From positions 4,774,001-4,838,000 of the forward strand of contig NZ_CP104562.2 in the NCBI RefSeq assembly GCF_025398155.2: DNA of 64,000 bases, given 5' to 3'. Made by a program: the position numbers and the translations under genes. Of this stretch, positions 44,039 through 52,601 are shown piece by piece. The stretch is from Roseateles amylovorans (GTDB lineage: Bacteria; Pseudomonadota; Gammaproteobacteria; Burkholderiales; Burkholderiaceae_C). The stretch's first letter is position 1. Each line of letters begins with the position of its first letter. Under the pieces are notes generated by a model. The model saw only the letters and a program-made list of their open reading frames with translations. It made no database searches and was not told where the DNA came from.

Positions 44039-44479
44039 TCAGGCGTCAGACATCGATTCGATCGCTGACCGGATCTGCGCGTCCAGCGCCTCCAGCGGCA
44101 AGGCCAGACGTGCCGCAGCGCCAGCGTCGACCGCACGGCGGCGCTCGCCCCACACCGGATTGGGGAAGTGACTGTCCCAGTCGAACCGCGCGATCACATG
44201 CCAGTGCAGGTGCGGCACCACGTTGCCCAGGGCCGCGAGATTGATCTTCGTGGGCGCCAGCGTGCGCCGCAGCACCTGCTCCACCTGCAGCACGGCCGCC
44301 ATGCACGCGGCGCGCTCCTGCGCGTTCAGGTCGCTGAACTCGGCCACATGGGCGGTCCAGACGACGCGATAGAAAGCGGGGAAGTCCGCATCCTCGGCGC
44401 GAATGACACGAAAGCGTGGCTGCGAGGCCACCCACACGCCGCCGACGTCGCGGCAAAGAGGGCAATCGGGATGTTCCAT
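44039..44479 (-). CDS. HIT family protein
   Basis: A 146-residue histidine triad nucleotide-binding/hydrolase protein. The triad is HLHWH (the H-x-H-x-H core in VVPHLHWHVIARF). The N-terminal CPLC pair, as in several bacterial HIT proteins, could bind zinc. The C-terminal GERRRAVDAGAAARLALPLEAL is typical of Burkholderiales homologues. The activity is probably cleavage of a nucleotide conjugate; the substrate is unknown. ATG 44479 is the first in-frame start with homology. It is divergent from the Bug receptor gene (69 bp). Confidence 0.9.
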   Translation of the reverse strand: MEHPDCPLCRDVGGVWVASQPRFRVIRAEDADFPAFYRVVWTAHVAEFSDLNAQERAACMAAVLQVEQVLRRTLAPTKINLAALGNVVPHLHWHVIARFDWDSHFPNPVWGERRRAVDAGAAARLALPLEALDAQIRSAIESMSDA

Positions 44480-44548
44480 GGGAAGGGTCGCGGCAGACCG
44501 CTGGCTAAGATCCGGCCACTCTAGCCGACGACACCAGGAGATTCGCCC

Positions 44549-45712
44549 ATGCCCGCAAGCCCGACCGATGCACAAGGCGCCTCCCTGTGGACGGGACTTC
44601 GGATGCGGCAAGCGGGGACGGCATGCCCTGCGCAGCGGCGCATGATCGGCGCCAGTGCCAGTGCCAGTGCCATCGGCCATCCCGGTGACTGCGCCGTCAG
44701 CGCCATCGCAGCCATCAGCCGGGCCGTCACGCGTGGCGCCGCCTCGGCCGTGCTCGCGTTGCCGATGCTGGTTGTGTCGCTGGCCGCATGGCAGCCGGCC
44801 GCCGCGCAAGCGGACACCTGGCCGAGCAAGCCGGTGCGATGGGTCGTGGCCTATCCGGCGGGCGGCGGGTCGGACTTCCTCGCGCGTCAACTGGCGCCGG
44901 TGCTTGGCCGGCGACTCGGCCAGACGCTGATCATCGACAACCGCCCTGGTGCGGCCGGCATCCTCGGCACCGACAACGCGGCCAAGTCCGCGCCGGACGG
45001 CTACACCCTGCTCACCGGCGACAACGGCGCCATGGTGTTCAACAGCGCGCTCTACAAGAAGCTGCCGTATGCAGTGGGCGATCTGGCACCCGTCGGCTTC
45101 ATGGCCCGCTTTCCGCTGCTGCTGGTGGTCAATCCGTCGGCCGGGTTCTCGTCGGCGCAGCAATGGCTGGAGAAGGTCAAGGCGCGGCCAGGACAGTACA
45201 GCTATGCCTCCCCCGGGATCGGCAGCCCGCATCACCTGGCGATGGAATTGCTGAAGGACCGCACCCACAGCGACATCGTCCATGTGCCGTATCGCGGCAC
45301 CGCGTTCTCCACGCAGGACCTGATCGGCGGCACGGTGCCGATGGGCATCCTGGACACCGCCGCCGCCCTGCCCCATCTGCGTGCCGGCAAGCTCAAGGCA
45401 CTGGCGGTGCTGTCCCCGCATCGCATCGCCGCCTTGCCGGAGGTGCCCACCTTCGACGAGCTGGGCATCAAGGACGTGGACGTCAGCGCCTGGCAGGGCC
45501 TCTTTGTCCCCAAGGGCACGCCGGACGCGATCGTCGCCAGGCTGTCGACTGAACTCGTCAAGGCCTTGAACGAGCCGGAGCTCAAGGCGCGGCTGGAAGC
45601 CTTCGGTCTGGAGGTCGCACCCGGCAACCCCGGCGACCTGGCGACATTCATCCAGCAAGAGACCCTGCAGTGGCATGCACTGATCCGGCGTCGCGGCATC
45701 AGCGCGGAATAG
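44549..45712 (+). CDS. Bug-family (tripartite tricarboxylate transporter) substrate-binding protein
   Basis: A 387-residue extracytoplasmic solute receptor of the TctC/Bug family. The mature domain starts WPSKPVRWVVAYPAGGGSDFLAR and contains the ligand loop DNRPGAAGILGTDNAAKSAPDGYTLL and YASPGIGSPHHLAMELL. The start is doubtful: ATG 44549 has AGGAG upstream but leaves about 55 polar residues before the hydrophobic signal core (AVLALPMLVVSLAAWQPAAAQA), so a later start, such as ATG 44642 or a non-ATG codon, could be used. No TctA/TctB membrane genes are adjacent, the usual orphan state of Bug receptors. The ligand is unknown. Confidence 0.88.
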   Translation: MPASPTDAQGASLWTGLRMRQAGTACPAQRRMIGASASASAIGHPGDCAVSAIAAISRAVTRGAASAVLALPMLVVSLAAWQPAAAQADTWPSKPVRWVVAYPAGGGSDFLARQLAPVLGRRLGQTLIIDNRPGAAGILGTDNAAKSAPDGYTLLTGDNGAMVFNSALYKKLPYAVGDLAPVGFMARFPLLLVVNPSAGFSSAQQWLEKVKARPGQYSYASPGIGSPHHLAMELLKDRTHSDIVHVPYRGTAFSTQDLIGGTVPMGILDTAAALPHLRAGKLKALAVLSPHRIAALPEVPTFDELGIKDVDVSAWQGLFVPKGTPDAIVARLSTELVKALNEPELKARLEAFGLEVAPGNPGDLATFIQQETLQWHALIRRRGISAE

Positions 45713-46142
45713 GCCGCGACCGCCCGGGCCATCCCAGCACGCACCTGACGCCGCGCCAAGGGGCATGACCTGCCCCCGCCGAACGACATGGTGGACCGGA
45801 TTCGCGCTCGGTCGGCCTGCGCCTGATGGCGGACCGGTCAGTGCTCGCCTACTTTCCGAGGCTTGTCATCGTTGAGAACGGACGTACGCGTCCCTCTGAG
45901 GCCTGGGGCGAAGGCCGCCCTTGGTAGCGCTGTCATAGGCCCGCGCATTACTTCACGTGAACGGTGAATAGATGCGGGTTATCCCTGGCAACAGGGGGTC
46001 CAAATGGGTCGCTAATCGCTCAGCGGCGAATAAAGTTTGATCTGCGCGCAGTGAAGAAGAAAAAAGCGCGCTGGAGACCTCCCGATCACTCCCTCGCTTT
46101 CGCACCCGCCCGGTGCCCCTTTGCCATGAACTGCCTGCTGCC
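45713..46142. other. Intergenic region before the chemoreceptor gene
   Basis: About 430 bp with no gene. It has a perfect palindrome TTCACGTGAA at 45952-45961. TAAAGTTT at 46031-46038 matches the -35 box of flagellar sigma-28 promoters, but the expected GCCGATAA box is not found at correct spacing. Confidence 0.45.
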
Positions 46143-48074
46143 ATGACCACTGCCAAGAATGTCCGAACGACCGTCGCTCGCCGCGTCTCCCTGCTGGCCA
46201 GCGCTTCGATCGCCGTGCTGCTGGTGATCATCTGCGGCGCCCTGTCGTGGGTGCTGACCAACCAGGCGCGTGAACGTACCTTCGACTACATGGCCAGCGA
46301 GGCCTCGTCGGTGGCCCGCGTGGCGGATGCACTGGATCGCACCGCCCGGGATTCCGCCAACAAGCTCTACGACGTGCTCGCGGCGGACCTGCAGGACGGC
46401 AAGTTCACGCAGGACGCCGACGGCGAACTGTCCTACGACGGTCGCAAGCTCAACGACAACCTGGAGCTGCCCGACGGCTTTACCCGCCGCACCGGCGGTG
46501 TGGCCACCATCTTCGCCAAGAAGGGCGACGACTTCCTGCGGGTCACCACCTCGCTGAAGAAGCAGGATGGCTCGCGCGCCATGGGCACGCTGATGGGATC
46601 GGCGAACCCGGCGTTCGCCAAGGTCTCGTCCGGTCAGACCTATGTCGGTCCGGCCACGCTGTTCGGCATGCCCTACATGACGCGCTACACGCCGGTGAAA
46701 GACGCGGGCGGCAAGATCGTCGGCATCCTGTTCATCGGCTTCGACATGCGCGGACTGCAAGACGAGCTGGTCCGCCTCTCAGACGCAGTCAAACTGTTCG
46801 ACACCGGCGGCCTGTACCTGTTGGATCCGGGCAAGACGCCGGCCGACGCGCAACTGCGCGCGCATCCGACCCAGCAGGGCAAGAAGCTGGCTGAGGTGCT
46901 CAAGCCGGAGCAGGCCGAGCAGCTCCTGAAGACGCTGACGACCGACAAGGACGGCATGCTCGAGGATGTGACCGCCGTCTACAGCGACAAGAACAAGGAT
47001 GCCTTCGCCGTGGCCCGCCGCTCCGAAGCCACCGGCTGGTGGGTGGTGGCGGAAGCCTCGCGCTCCAATGCCCTGGCCTCGCACTACAGCACGCTGTGGG
47101 CGCTGTGGGGCCTGATGCTGGTGGCCGTGGTGCTGCTGGGCCTGGGCGTGACCTGGCTGCTGGGCCGCTGGGTGGGACAACCGCTGGACAAGCTCAACCG
47201 GGCCGTGGCCTCTGTGGCGGCCGGTGATCTCACACAACCGGTGGTGATCCATCAGCAGGATGACCTGGGCGCGCTGGCCGAAGGCGTCGAGCGCATGCGG
47301 CTGCAGCTCTCGCGCACCATCAGCGAAGTGCGCAATGCCAGCGACAGCATCGGCACCGCCAGCGCCGAAGTGGCCGCCGGCAGCCGCGACCTGTCCAGCC
47401 GCACCGAACAATCGGCCAGCCATCTGCAGGAGACCGCCTCCGCACTGGAAGAGCTGGCCAGCTCGATGAGCCAGACCGCCGCCTCCGCCGAGCAGGCCCA
47501 TCAACTGGTGGGTGACTCCGACCGTGCCGCGCAACGCGGCGGCGAGGTGGTGCAGCAAGTGGTCCACACGATGGACGCCATCAGCGCGGCCAGCCGCCAG
47601 ATCAGCGACATCATCGGCACCATCGACTCGATCGCCTTCCAGACCAACATCCTGGCGCTGAATGCCGCAGTGGAAGCGGCACGCGCCGGCGAACAAGGCC
47701 GGGGCTTCGCGGTCGTCGCGGCGGAAGTGCGCCAGCTGGCGCAGCGCAGTGCGGAAGCGGCCAAGCAGATCAAGGGCCTGATCACCACCAGCGGCGAGCG
47801 GGTGGAATCCGGCTCACGCCTGGTCGGCGACACCGGTGCGGCGATGCAGGCCATCGTCTCCAGCGTGCGCCGGGTGACCGACATCATCGGAGAGATCTCC
47901 ACCGCCTCGCGCGAACAAGCGCAGGGCGTGAACCGCATCAACGGCGCCGTCGCGCAGCTCGATCAGGGCACGCAGCAGAACGCCGCATTGGTCGAAGAGA
48001 GCACCGCCGCTGCCGAGAGCCTGCGTGAGCAGGCCCACAGGCTGGTGGCTCAGGTCGGCCAGTTCCGCGTCTGA
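46143..48074 (+). CDS. Methyl-accepting chemotaxis protein with Cache-type sensor
   Basis: A 643-residue chemoreceptor. TM1 (about 17-38) and TM2 (about 310-332) enclose a large periplasmic sensor of the single-Cache Cache_3-Cache_2 type, with LPDGFTRRTGGVATIFAKKGDDFLRVTTSLKK and GKIVGILFIGFD. HAMP follows, then a methyl-accepting domain with the conserved hairpin IIGTIDSIAFQTNILALNAAVEAARAGEQGRGFAVVAAEVR. There is no C-terminal NWETF-type pentapeptide. ATG 46143 is favoured; an in-frame ATG at 46113 lacks support. No other chemotaxis genes are in the window. A strong terminator follows. Confidence 0.94.
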   Translation: MTTAKNVRTTVARRVSLLASASIAVLLVIICGALSWVLTNQARERTFDYMASEASSVARVADALDRTARDSANKLYDVLAADLQDGKFTQDADGELSYDGRKLNDNLELPDGFTRRTGGVATIFAKKGDDFLRVTTSLKKQDGSRAMGTLMGSANPAFAKVSSGQTYVGPATLFGMPYMTRYTPVKDAGGKIVGILFIGFDMRGLQDELVRLSDAVKLFDTGGLYLLDPGKTPADAQLRAHPTQQGKKLAEVLKPEQAEQLLKTLTTDKDGMLEDVTAVYSDKNKDAFAVARRSEATGWWVVAEASRSNALASHYSTLWALWGLMLVAVVLLGLGVTWLLGRWVGQPLDKLNRAVASVAAGDLTQPVVIHQQDDLGALAEGVERMRLQLSRTISEVRNASDSIGTASAEVAAGSRDLSSRTEQSASHLQETASALEELASSMSQTAASAEQAHQLVGDSDRAAQRGGEVVQQVVHTMDAISAASRQISDIIGTIDSIAFQTNILALNAAVEAARAGEQGRGFAVVAAEVRQLAQRSAEAAKQIKGLITTSGERVESGSRLVGDTGAAMQAIVSSVRRVTDIIGEISTASREQAQGVNRINGAVAQLDQGTQQNAALVEESTAAAESLREQAHRLVAQVGQFRV

Positions 48075-48111
48075 TCGACGCCCCCGCGCTCGCACGCGGT
48101 TGACTCGGGTA

Positions 48112-48138
48112 CGGCGCGCTTCGGCGCGCCGTTTTTTT
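48112..48138 (+). terminator. Intrinsic terminator after the chemoreceptor gene
   Basis: A perfect 8-bp stem CGGCGCGC/GCGCGCCG with TTCG loop is followed by seven T residues, 37 bp past the stop. Confidence 0.93.
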
Positions 48139-48140
48139 AT

Positions 48141-48173
48141 CGGTGCATCGGTGCATCCGTGCATCCGTGCATC
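48141..48173. repeat. 8-bp tandem repeat GTGCATCC
   Basis: Four near-identical copies (GTGCATCG/GTGCATCC) lie between the chemoreceptor terminator and the SGNH gene stop. Confidence 0.88.
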
Positions 48174-49095
48174 AGCGCAATCGCGAACGCAGCAAGGGAT
48201 CGATCAAGACCAGCTGGTCGACGACGATGCCGGCAAACAGCGCCGCGCCCTTCGGGCCCAGATGCGTCCGGTCGAACACCGGATTGGCAGCCCCCGCGCG
48301 CTCGGAACCGGACGATGGCTGCGCCGGTGCATCCGCAGGCTTCGGCGCCATGGCCAGGGTATCGGCCTGGGCCTCTCCCATGGCCTGCACCGCATCGACG
48401 CTGACGGCGTTCAGGTCCAGCAGCGGCACCCGACGATCCTCAGCAATCCGTCGGGTCGTCTCCGCCCACGGCCGGAGGTCGTTCTTCAAGCGGCCTTGCG
48501 GATCGAAGCTGCGACGCGTCAACGGCGTGACCAGCACGATCTGGCCGCCCGCGCCGATCACGTCGTCCACATAGCCGCTGAGGTTGACCGGGAACTCGGT
48601 CGCCAGATCGGTGGATCGACCGGGCTTGCCGGGCTGATCGTTGTGGCCGAACTGCAGCAGGACCAGATCGGTCTGGCCCGGCGCGCGCGTCTTCAGCAGC
48701 GTCATGACCTGGTCCCACAAGCCCTCGGCACGGAAGCTCTTGCTGCTGCGGCCGCCTCGCGCCAGATTGACGCAGCTCACCTCCGGCTTGAAGCGCGCGC
48801 ACAGGGCATCGCCATAGCCGCTGCGCGTCGCCATCGTCGAATCGCCGACGAGGATGATGCGCAATGCGCTGCCTGATGGGGTCGTTGTGGACGCCAACGA
48901 GGCCGCCTGACCGGCGCCCGGAGCCGACGCGGACGATGCCCGGGCTGACGTCGGTGTCTGTGCCGTCGCGGCCCCTTGCGTCTCCGGCGCGGCCCCGCAG
49001 GCAGCCAGCGCCAGTCCCCCTGCCCCCGCGAGCAGCCAGCCGCCGATGCGCCATGCCCGCTTCGCGGGCGGCCGGGTCGCGTCGTTCGCCATCAT
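48172..49095 (-). CDS. SGNH/GDSL hydrolase lipoprotein (rhamnogalacturonan acetylesterase-like)
   Basis: A 307-residue lipoprotein. The signal sequence ends in the lipobox LAAC with Cys33. A low-complexity linker (34-75) precedes the SGNH domain: block I LVGDSTM with catalytic Ser86, block II Gly in NLARGGRSS, block III FGHND, and block V DRTH with the catalytic Asp-His pair. The set and the block I context fit the CE12 rhamnogalacturonan acetylesterase group, which removes acetyl groups from pectin. It overlaps kdgK by 4 bp (ATGA), matching a role in pectin or uronate use, though no lyase is in the window. Confidence 0.88.
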   Translation of the reverse strand: MMANDATRPPAKRAWRIGGWLLAGAGGLALAACGAAPETQGAATAQTPTSARASSASAPGAGQAASLASTTTPSGSALRIILVGDSTMATRSGYGDALCARFKPEVSCVNLARGGRSSKSFRAEGLWDQVMTLLKTRAPGQTDLVLLQFGHNDQPGKPGRSTDLATEFPVNLSGYVDDVIGAGGQIVLVTPLTRRSFDPQGRLKNDLRPWAETTRRIAEDRRVPLLDLNAVSVDAVQAMGEAQADTLAMAPKPADAPAQPSSGSERAGAANPVFDRTHLGPKGAALFAGIVVDQLVLIDPLLRSRLR

Positions 49096-50039
49096 GCGCA
49101 GGCCCCCGTCAGGTCGACCATGACCTGCGCCGGCACGATCGCGCCTCGGTGCTGAATCACCCGGGCGGCCACGCGGTTGCCGAAGCGCGCTGCGGAGCGC
49201 GCATCCTCTCCCGCCAGGCGCCGCGCCAGATAACCGCCCGCAAAGGAATCGCCGGCAGCGGTGGTATCGATCACCTGAGCGACCGGCTCGGTGGGCGCCT
49301 CCAGCCAATCGCCAGTGCCTTCTGCGGCGCGCACCAGCGTGGAGGCGGCGCCGCGTTTGATCAGCAGCTCCGGTGGCGGCAGCTCCTGCGCGCTGGCGAT
49401 CGCGGCGGCCAGGCTCGGCAGTTCGAACAGCGCCTGGTGGTCGTCCGCCGTCACCAGCCCGATGCTGGCGATCGACAGCGCCTCGGTGAACATGCGCCGG
49501 GCCTCCGCGCGGTCGGGCCACAGGCGTGGGCGATAGTTGTTGTCGAACACCACCGCAGCCCCGCGCGCCCGCAGGGCACGCATCAATGCGAAGAGGCGCT
49601 GTCGGCCCTCCGGCGGCAGGATGGCCAGGCTGATGCCGCTCAGGTAGAGCGCATCCAAGTCATCGGCCTGCGCCTCCAGCGGCGTCTGATCGACCTCGAA
49701 ATAGGCCTTGGCCGCTGCGCTGTCGCGCCAGTAATGGAAGCTGCGCTCGCCGGTGGGATCCACCACGATCATGTAGAGCCCCGGCAGCCGCCCGGGCAGG
49801 CGACGTACCAACCCGGTCTCAAGGCCTTGGTCCGCCCACTGCGCCAGGAGGCCGTCGCTGAGCGCGTCGTCGCCCAAGGCCGTCGCGTAGGTCACCTCAA
49901 TGCCTGCCGCGGCGCCGAAGCGTCGGAGGTACACAGCGGTATTGAGCGTGTCGCCGCCATAACCGAGGGTGTTCGGCCCGAAGGCGCCGCCCTGCAGTTC
50001 CAGCATGCATTCACCGATCACCGCCACCCGCTTGCCCAT
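49092..50039 (-). CDS. kdgK: 2-Keto-3-deoxygluconate kinase (PfkB family)
   Basis: A 315-residue ribokinase-fold sugar kinase. The family features are GGDTLNTAVYLRRFG near the start, the substrate-contacting SGISLAILPPEGR, FDNNYRPRLWPD, and the catalytic DTTAAGDSFAGGYLARRL with its Asp base. FDNNYRPRLW is characteristic of KdgK. It phosphorylates 2-keto-3-deoxygluconate from pectin or uronate breakdown to KDPG for the Entner-Doudoroff aldolase. GGAG lies 8 bases before ATG 50039. A KdgR-like palindrome is at 50056-50068. It is coupled to the SGNH gene. Confidence 0.9.
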   Translation of the reverse strand: MGKRVAVIGECMLELQGGAFGPNTLGYGGDTLNTAVYLRRFGAAAGIEVTYATALGDDALSDGLLAQWADQGLETGLVRRLPGRLPGLYMIVVDPTGERSFHYWRDSAAAKAYFEVDQTPLEAQADDLDALYLSGISLAILPPEGRQRLFALMRALRARGAAVVFDNNYRPRLWPDRAEARRMFTEALSIASIGLVTADDHQALFELPSLAAAIASAQELPPPELLIKRGAASTLVRAAEGTGDWLEAPTEPVAQVIDTTAAGDSFAGGYLARRLAGEDARSAARFGNRVAARVIQHRGAIVPAQVMVDLTGACA

Positions 50040-50055
50040 GGAAACTCCGTTTTTT

Positions 50056-50068
50056 GAAACGTCGTTTC
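50056..50068. promoter_or_regulatory. Candidate operator upstream of kdgK (GAAACGTCGTTTC)
   Basis: A perfect palindrome with arms GAAAC/GTTTC and a 3-bp centre, the layout of the enterobacterial KdgR box core (GAAAC-N3-GTTTC), 17 bp upstream of the kdgK start. The flanks are only partly AT-rich. A LacI- or IclR-type hexuronate regulator would fit; none is encoded next to it. Confidence 0.5.
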
Positions 50069-50125
50069 GGATTTTGGACCAAGAGCGTCACGCCCCCGCC
50101 CTGGGGCAGACCCTAGGGAAGCGCG

Positions 50126-51328
50126 TCAACGCGCGAGGAACCAGCGCCCCAGCAAGGCGCGCTCGTCGTCGGTGATGCCGGTGGCGTTGTTCAAGGGCAT
50201 GGCCTTCTGCACCACCGCCTGCTGGTAGATGTCCTGGGCATGCTGCTCGATCAACTCGGGCGTGTGCAGTTGGATGCGCTTGGGCGCCAACGCGGCGTTA
50301 TGACAGGACTGGCAACGTTGCGACACCACCTGGCGGACCTGATCGAAGGTGGGGACTGCCGGCATGGCGGACGAGCCCGCCGCGAGCGCCACCGCCGGGG
50401 CAGGCGCGGGTTTGAGCCCCACGATGAGGCCGCCGAGCAATCCGGCCACCAACACCAGCAGGGGCCAGGCATTGACGCCTTTGTGGCGCTTCACGAACCA
50501 GGTCCGCACCAGGGCACCCGTCAGCATCAAGGCGATCAACACCAACCAGTTGTGGGAATGGCTGTAGAGCATCCCGTAATGGTTGGAGAGCATGGCGATG
50601 AGCACCGGCAGCGTGAAGTAGGTGTTGTGCACGCTGCGCTGCTTGCCCCGCTGGCCGTGGATCGGGTCCACCGGCCGACCGGCGCGCATGTCCGCAATCA
50701 CCTGCTTCTGGCCCGGAATGATCCAGAAGAACACGTTCGCGCTCATCATCGTGGCGATCATCGCGCCCACGATCAGGAATGCCGCACGCCCTGAAAACAG
50801 CTGGCAGGCGCCCCAGGCCGCGACGGCCACCACCAGCGCGATCAAGCCGAGCACGATGCCGTCGTTGCCGATCGAGCCATCGGCCTTGCGGCCGAAGCGG
50901 CGACAGATCTGGTCGTAGATCAGCCAGCCGCCGGCCAGGAATCCCAGCGCCGACGCCACCGCCGCGGGTGCCGACCAGTCGTGCACGCGCTTGTCGATCA
51001 GATAGGTGTGGGCGTTGAAGAGGTAGAGCAAGGCGAACAGCGCGAAGCCGCTCATCCAGGTCCAGTAGCTCTCCCAGTAGAACCAATGCAGGTGCTGCGG
51101 CAGGTGGGCCGGCGCGACCATGTACTTCTGTGGGTTGTAAAAGCCCCCGCCATGCACGGCCCACAGCTCGCCGTCCACGCCTTTGGCCTTCAGGTCCTCC
51201 GCCTGCGGCTTGATCAGGTGGTTGTCCAACCAGACGAAATAGAAGGAGGCACCGATCCAGGCGATGGCCACGATCACATGCAACCAACGCAGCAGCAGGT
51301 TGGCCCAGTCAAGCAGATAGCTGTCCAT
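50126..51328 (-). CDS. puuD: Urate hydroxylase PuuD, membrane cytochrome c type
   Basis: A 400-residue PuuD: an N-terminal urate oxidase membrane domain with about eight to nine spans (conserved WIGASFYFVWLDN, GGGFYNPQKY, HWFYWESYWTWMSGF, HNTYFTLPVLIAMLSNHY), then a C-terminal cytochrome c with CQSCH near residue 345 and a distal Met in AMPLNNATG. It oxidises urate to 5-hydroxyisourate, passing electrons to the respiratory chain rather than making peroxide. It sits downstream of xdhC with a 457-bp gap that includes a GntR-type operator, so it likely has its own promoter. Confidence 0.95.
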   Translation of the reverse strand: MDSYLLDWANLLLRWLHVIVAIAWIGASFYFVWLDNHLIKPQAEDLKAKGVDGELWAVHGGGFYNPQKYMVAPAHLPQHLHWFYWESYWTWMSGFALFALLYLFNAHTYLIDKRVHDWSAPAAVASALGFLAGGWLIYDQICRRFGRKADGSIGNDGIVLGLIALVVAVAAWGACQLFSGRAAFLIVGAMIATMMSANVFFWIIPGQKQVIADMRAGRPVDPIHGQRGKQRSVHNTYFTLPVLIAMLSNHYGMLYSHSHNWLVLIALMLTGALVRTWFVKRHKGVNAWPLLVLVAGLLGGLIVGLKPAPAPAVALAAGSSAMPAVPTFDQVRQVVSQRCQSCHNAALAPKRIQLHTPELIEQHAQDIYQQAVVQKAMPLNNATGITDDERALLGRWFLAR

Positions 51329-51440
51329 CTAGGGAGCACATTCAACAGAGACCGAACCACCACTGCGGGCGCTGTGGTCCGGCAAGCGTCGCGCTGAAAT
51401 TCGGGGCGCCGCGGCGACGTCTGGAGAAACCCTGTCGCCC

Positions 51441-51489
51441 ATGGCGTCGATGGCGTCGATGGCGTCGATGGCGTCGATGGCGTCGATCG
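51441..51489. repeat. 9-bp tandem repeat ATGGCGTCG (x5)
   Basis: Five exact head-to-tail units lie upstream of puuD and downstream of the operator copy, so an expansion would change the leader of puuD. Confidence 0.92.
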
Positions 51490-51612
51490 TGCGCCGACAT
51501 GGCGCCGATATGGCCCCGACATCGCCCCGACATCGCGCCCCACCATGAGGTGACTTGGACGACGCAGATACCGGCGCTGAAGCCCGTGGATGCTGCAGGA
51601 GTTCTCAGGCGT

Positions 51613-51627
51613 AAAGTGTATACAGTT
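51613..51627. promoter_or_regulatory. Candidate GntR operator upstream of puuD
   Basis: AAAGTGTATACAGTT shares the core AGTGTATAC with the perfect palindrome at the gntR/uraH promoter. It lies about 285 bp upstream of the puuD start. The right arm differs at one position. Confidence 0.6.
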
Positions 51628-51785
51628 CAGATGCGGTTTCGCATGGCCCGCATGGCAGTTCCGGGACGATTCTGCGACGCACGCCCGCCGCGCAACGCGC
51701 CGGCACGCCCCAGACACCCGATTTGCACCACGACCCGCACGGCAGCAAGGCAACCGACGCGGGCCGATTCGCAACGCGATGCGGC

Positions 51786-52589
51786 TCAACCCAACATCAG
51801 CTGCGCGACCGCCGCCAGCGCGACCACTTCCGGCTGCTTGCCCGAGATCCCGGGAATGCCGATCGGACAGGTGACCTGCGCCAGTTCCTGCGCACTGAAG
51901 CCGCGGGCTTCCAACCGGTGCTGGAAGGTGGCCCACTTGGACTTGCTGCCGATCAAGCCGATGAAAGGCAGATCCCCGTGCTCGCGCTGCCGCTTCAGAC
52001 AGGCCGCAAGGATGTCCAGATCCTCGGCATGGCTGAAGCTCATGATCAGAACGCGAGCGCCGGCGGCCAGCGACGACACGGCACCCTGCACCGGCTCGGA
52101 ATGCTCGCTGCGGACGTTGTCCGGCATCGGCGCTGGAAACACGCCGTCGCGGCTGTCGATCCAGTGGACCTGTACCGGCAATCGACCGAGCAATTCGACC
52201 ATGGCGCGGCCGACATGCCCGCCGCCGAACAGCGCGATCGGCCGCCAGTTCGATTGCGCACCGAGCCGTTCCGCCAGCGTGTCGATGGCCGACGCGTCCA
52301 GCCATTCGAAGCACAGCCAGACGACGCCGCCACAGCACTGTCCCAGGCTGGGGCCCAGGGCAACACGCTGCCGCACATCGACGCCCCCACCGGCCGCCAA
52401 CGCCGCGCGGGCCTTGGCCTGTGCCTCGAACTCCAGCTGTCCGCCGCCGATGGTGCCGATGAGCTCGGTCGCCGTCACGGCCATCCATGCGCCGACCTCT
52501 CGCGGGGCGCTGCCCTGCACCTCGTCCACCCGCACCAGCACGGCCGGCGCCTGCGCGAGATGAGCAGCGAGTGTCTGCCAAGGACGCAT
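51786..52589 (-). CDS. xdhC: Xanthine dehydrogenase accessory protein XdhC
   Basis: A 267-residue molybdenum-cofactor chaperone that sulfurates and inserts the cofactor into xanthine dehydrogenase. The conserved VRVDEVQGSAPREVGAWM and GTIGGGQLEFEA motifs, the GPSLGQCCGG segment and the Rossmann-like ALFGGGHVGRAMVELL, then FIGLIGSKSKWATFQHRLEARG, are all present. Start ATG 52589 is 12 bp past the uraH stop, so uraH and xdhC are co-transcribed. The xdhA and xdhB genes are not in the window. Confidence 0.95.
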   Translation of the reverse strand: MRPWQTLAAHLAQAPAVLVRVDEVQGSAPREVGAWMAVTATELIGTIGGGQLEFEAQAKARAALAAGGGVDVRQRVALGPSLGQCCGGVVWLCFEWLDASAIDTLAERLGAQSNWRPIALFGGGHVGRAMVELLGRLPVQVHWIDSRDGVFPAPMPDNVRSEHSEPVQGAVSSLAAGARVLIMSFSHAEDLDILAACLKRQREHGDLPFIGLIGSKSKWATFQHRLEARGFSAQELAQVTCPIGIPGISGKQPEVVALAAVAQLMLG

Positions 52590-52601
52590 CGGGCTTGGCG
52601 C

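Larger units (their letters stand above)
51329..51785. other. puuD upstream region
   Basis: About 457 bp between xdhC and puuD with no gene. It contains the ATGGCGTCG array (51441-51489) and the GTGTATAC operator copy (51613-51627). Confidence 0.6.

Noticed and set aside
46031..46038. Sigma-28 flagellar promoter for the chemoreceptor gene
   Set aside because: TAAAGTTT matches the -35 box, but no GCCGATAA-like -10 box lies at the expected spacing, so it was not listed as a promoter.
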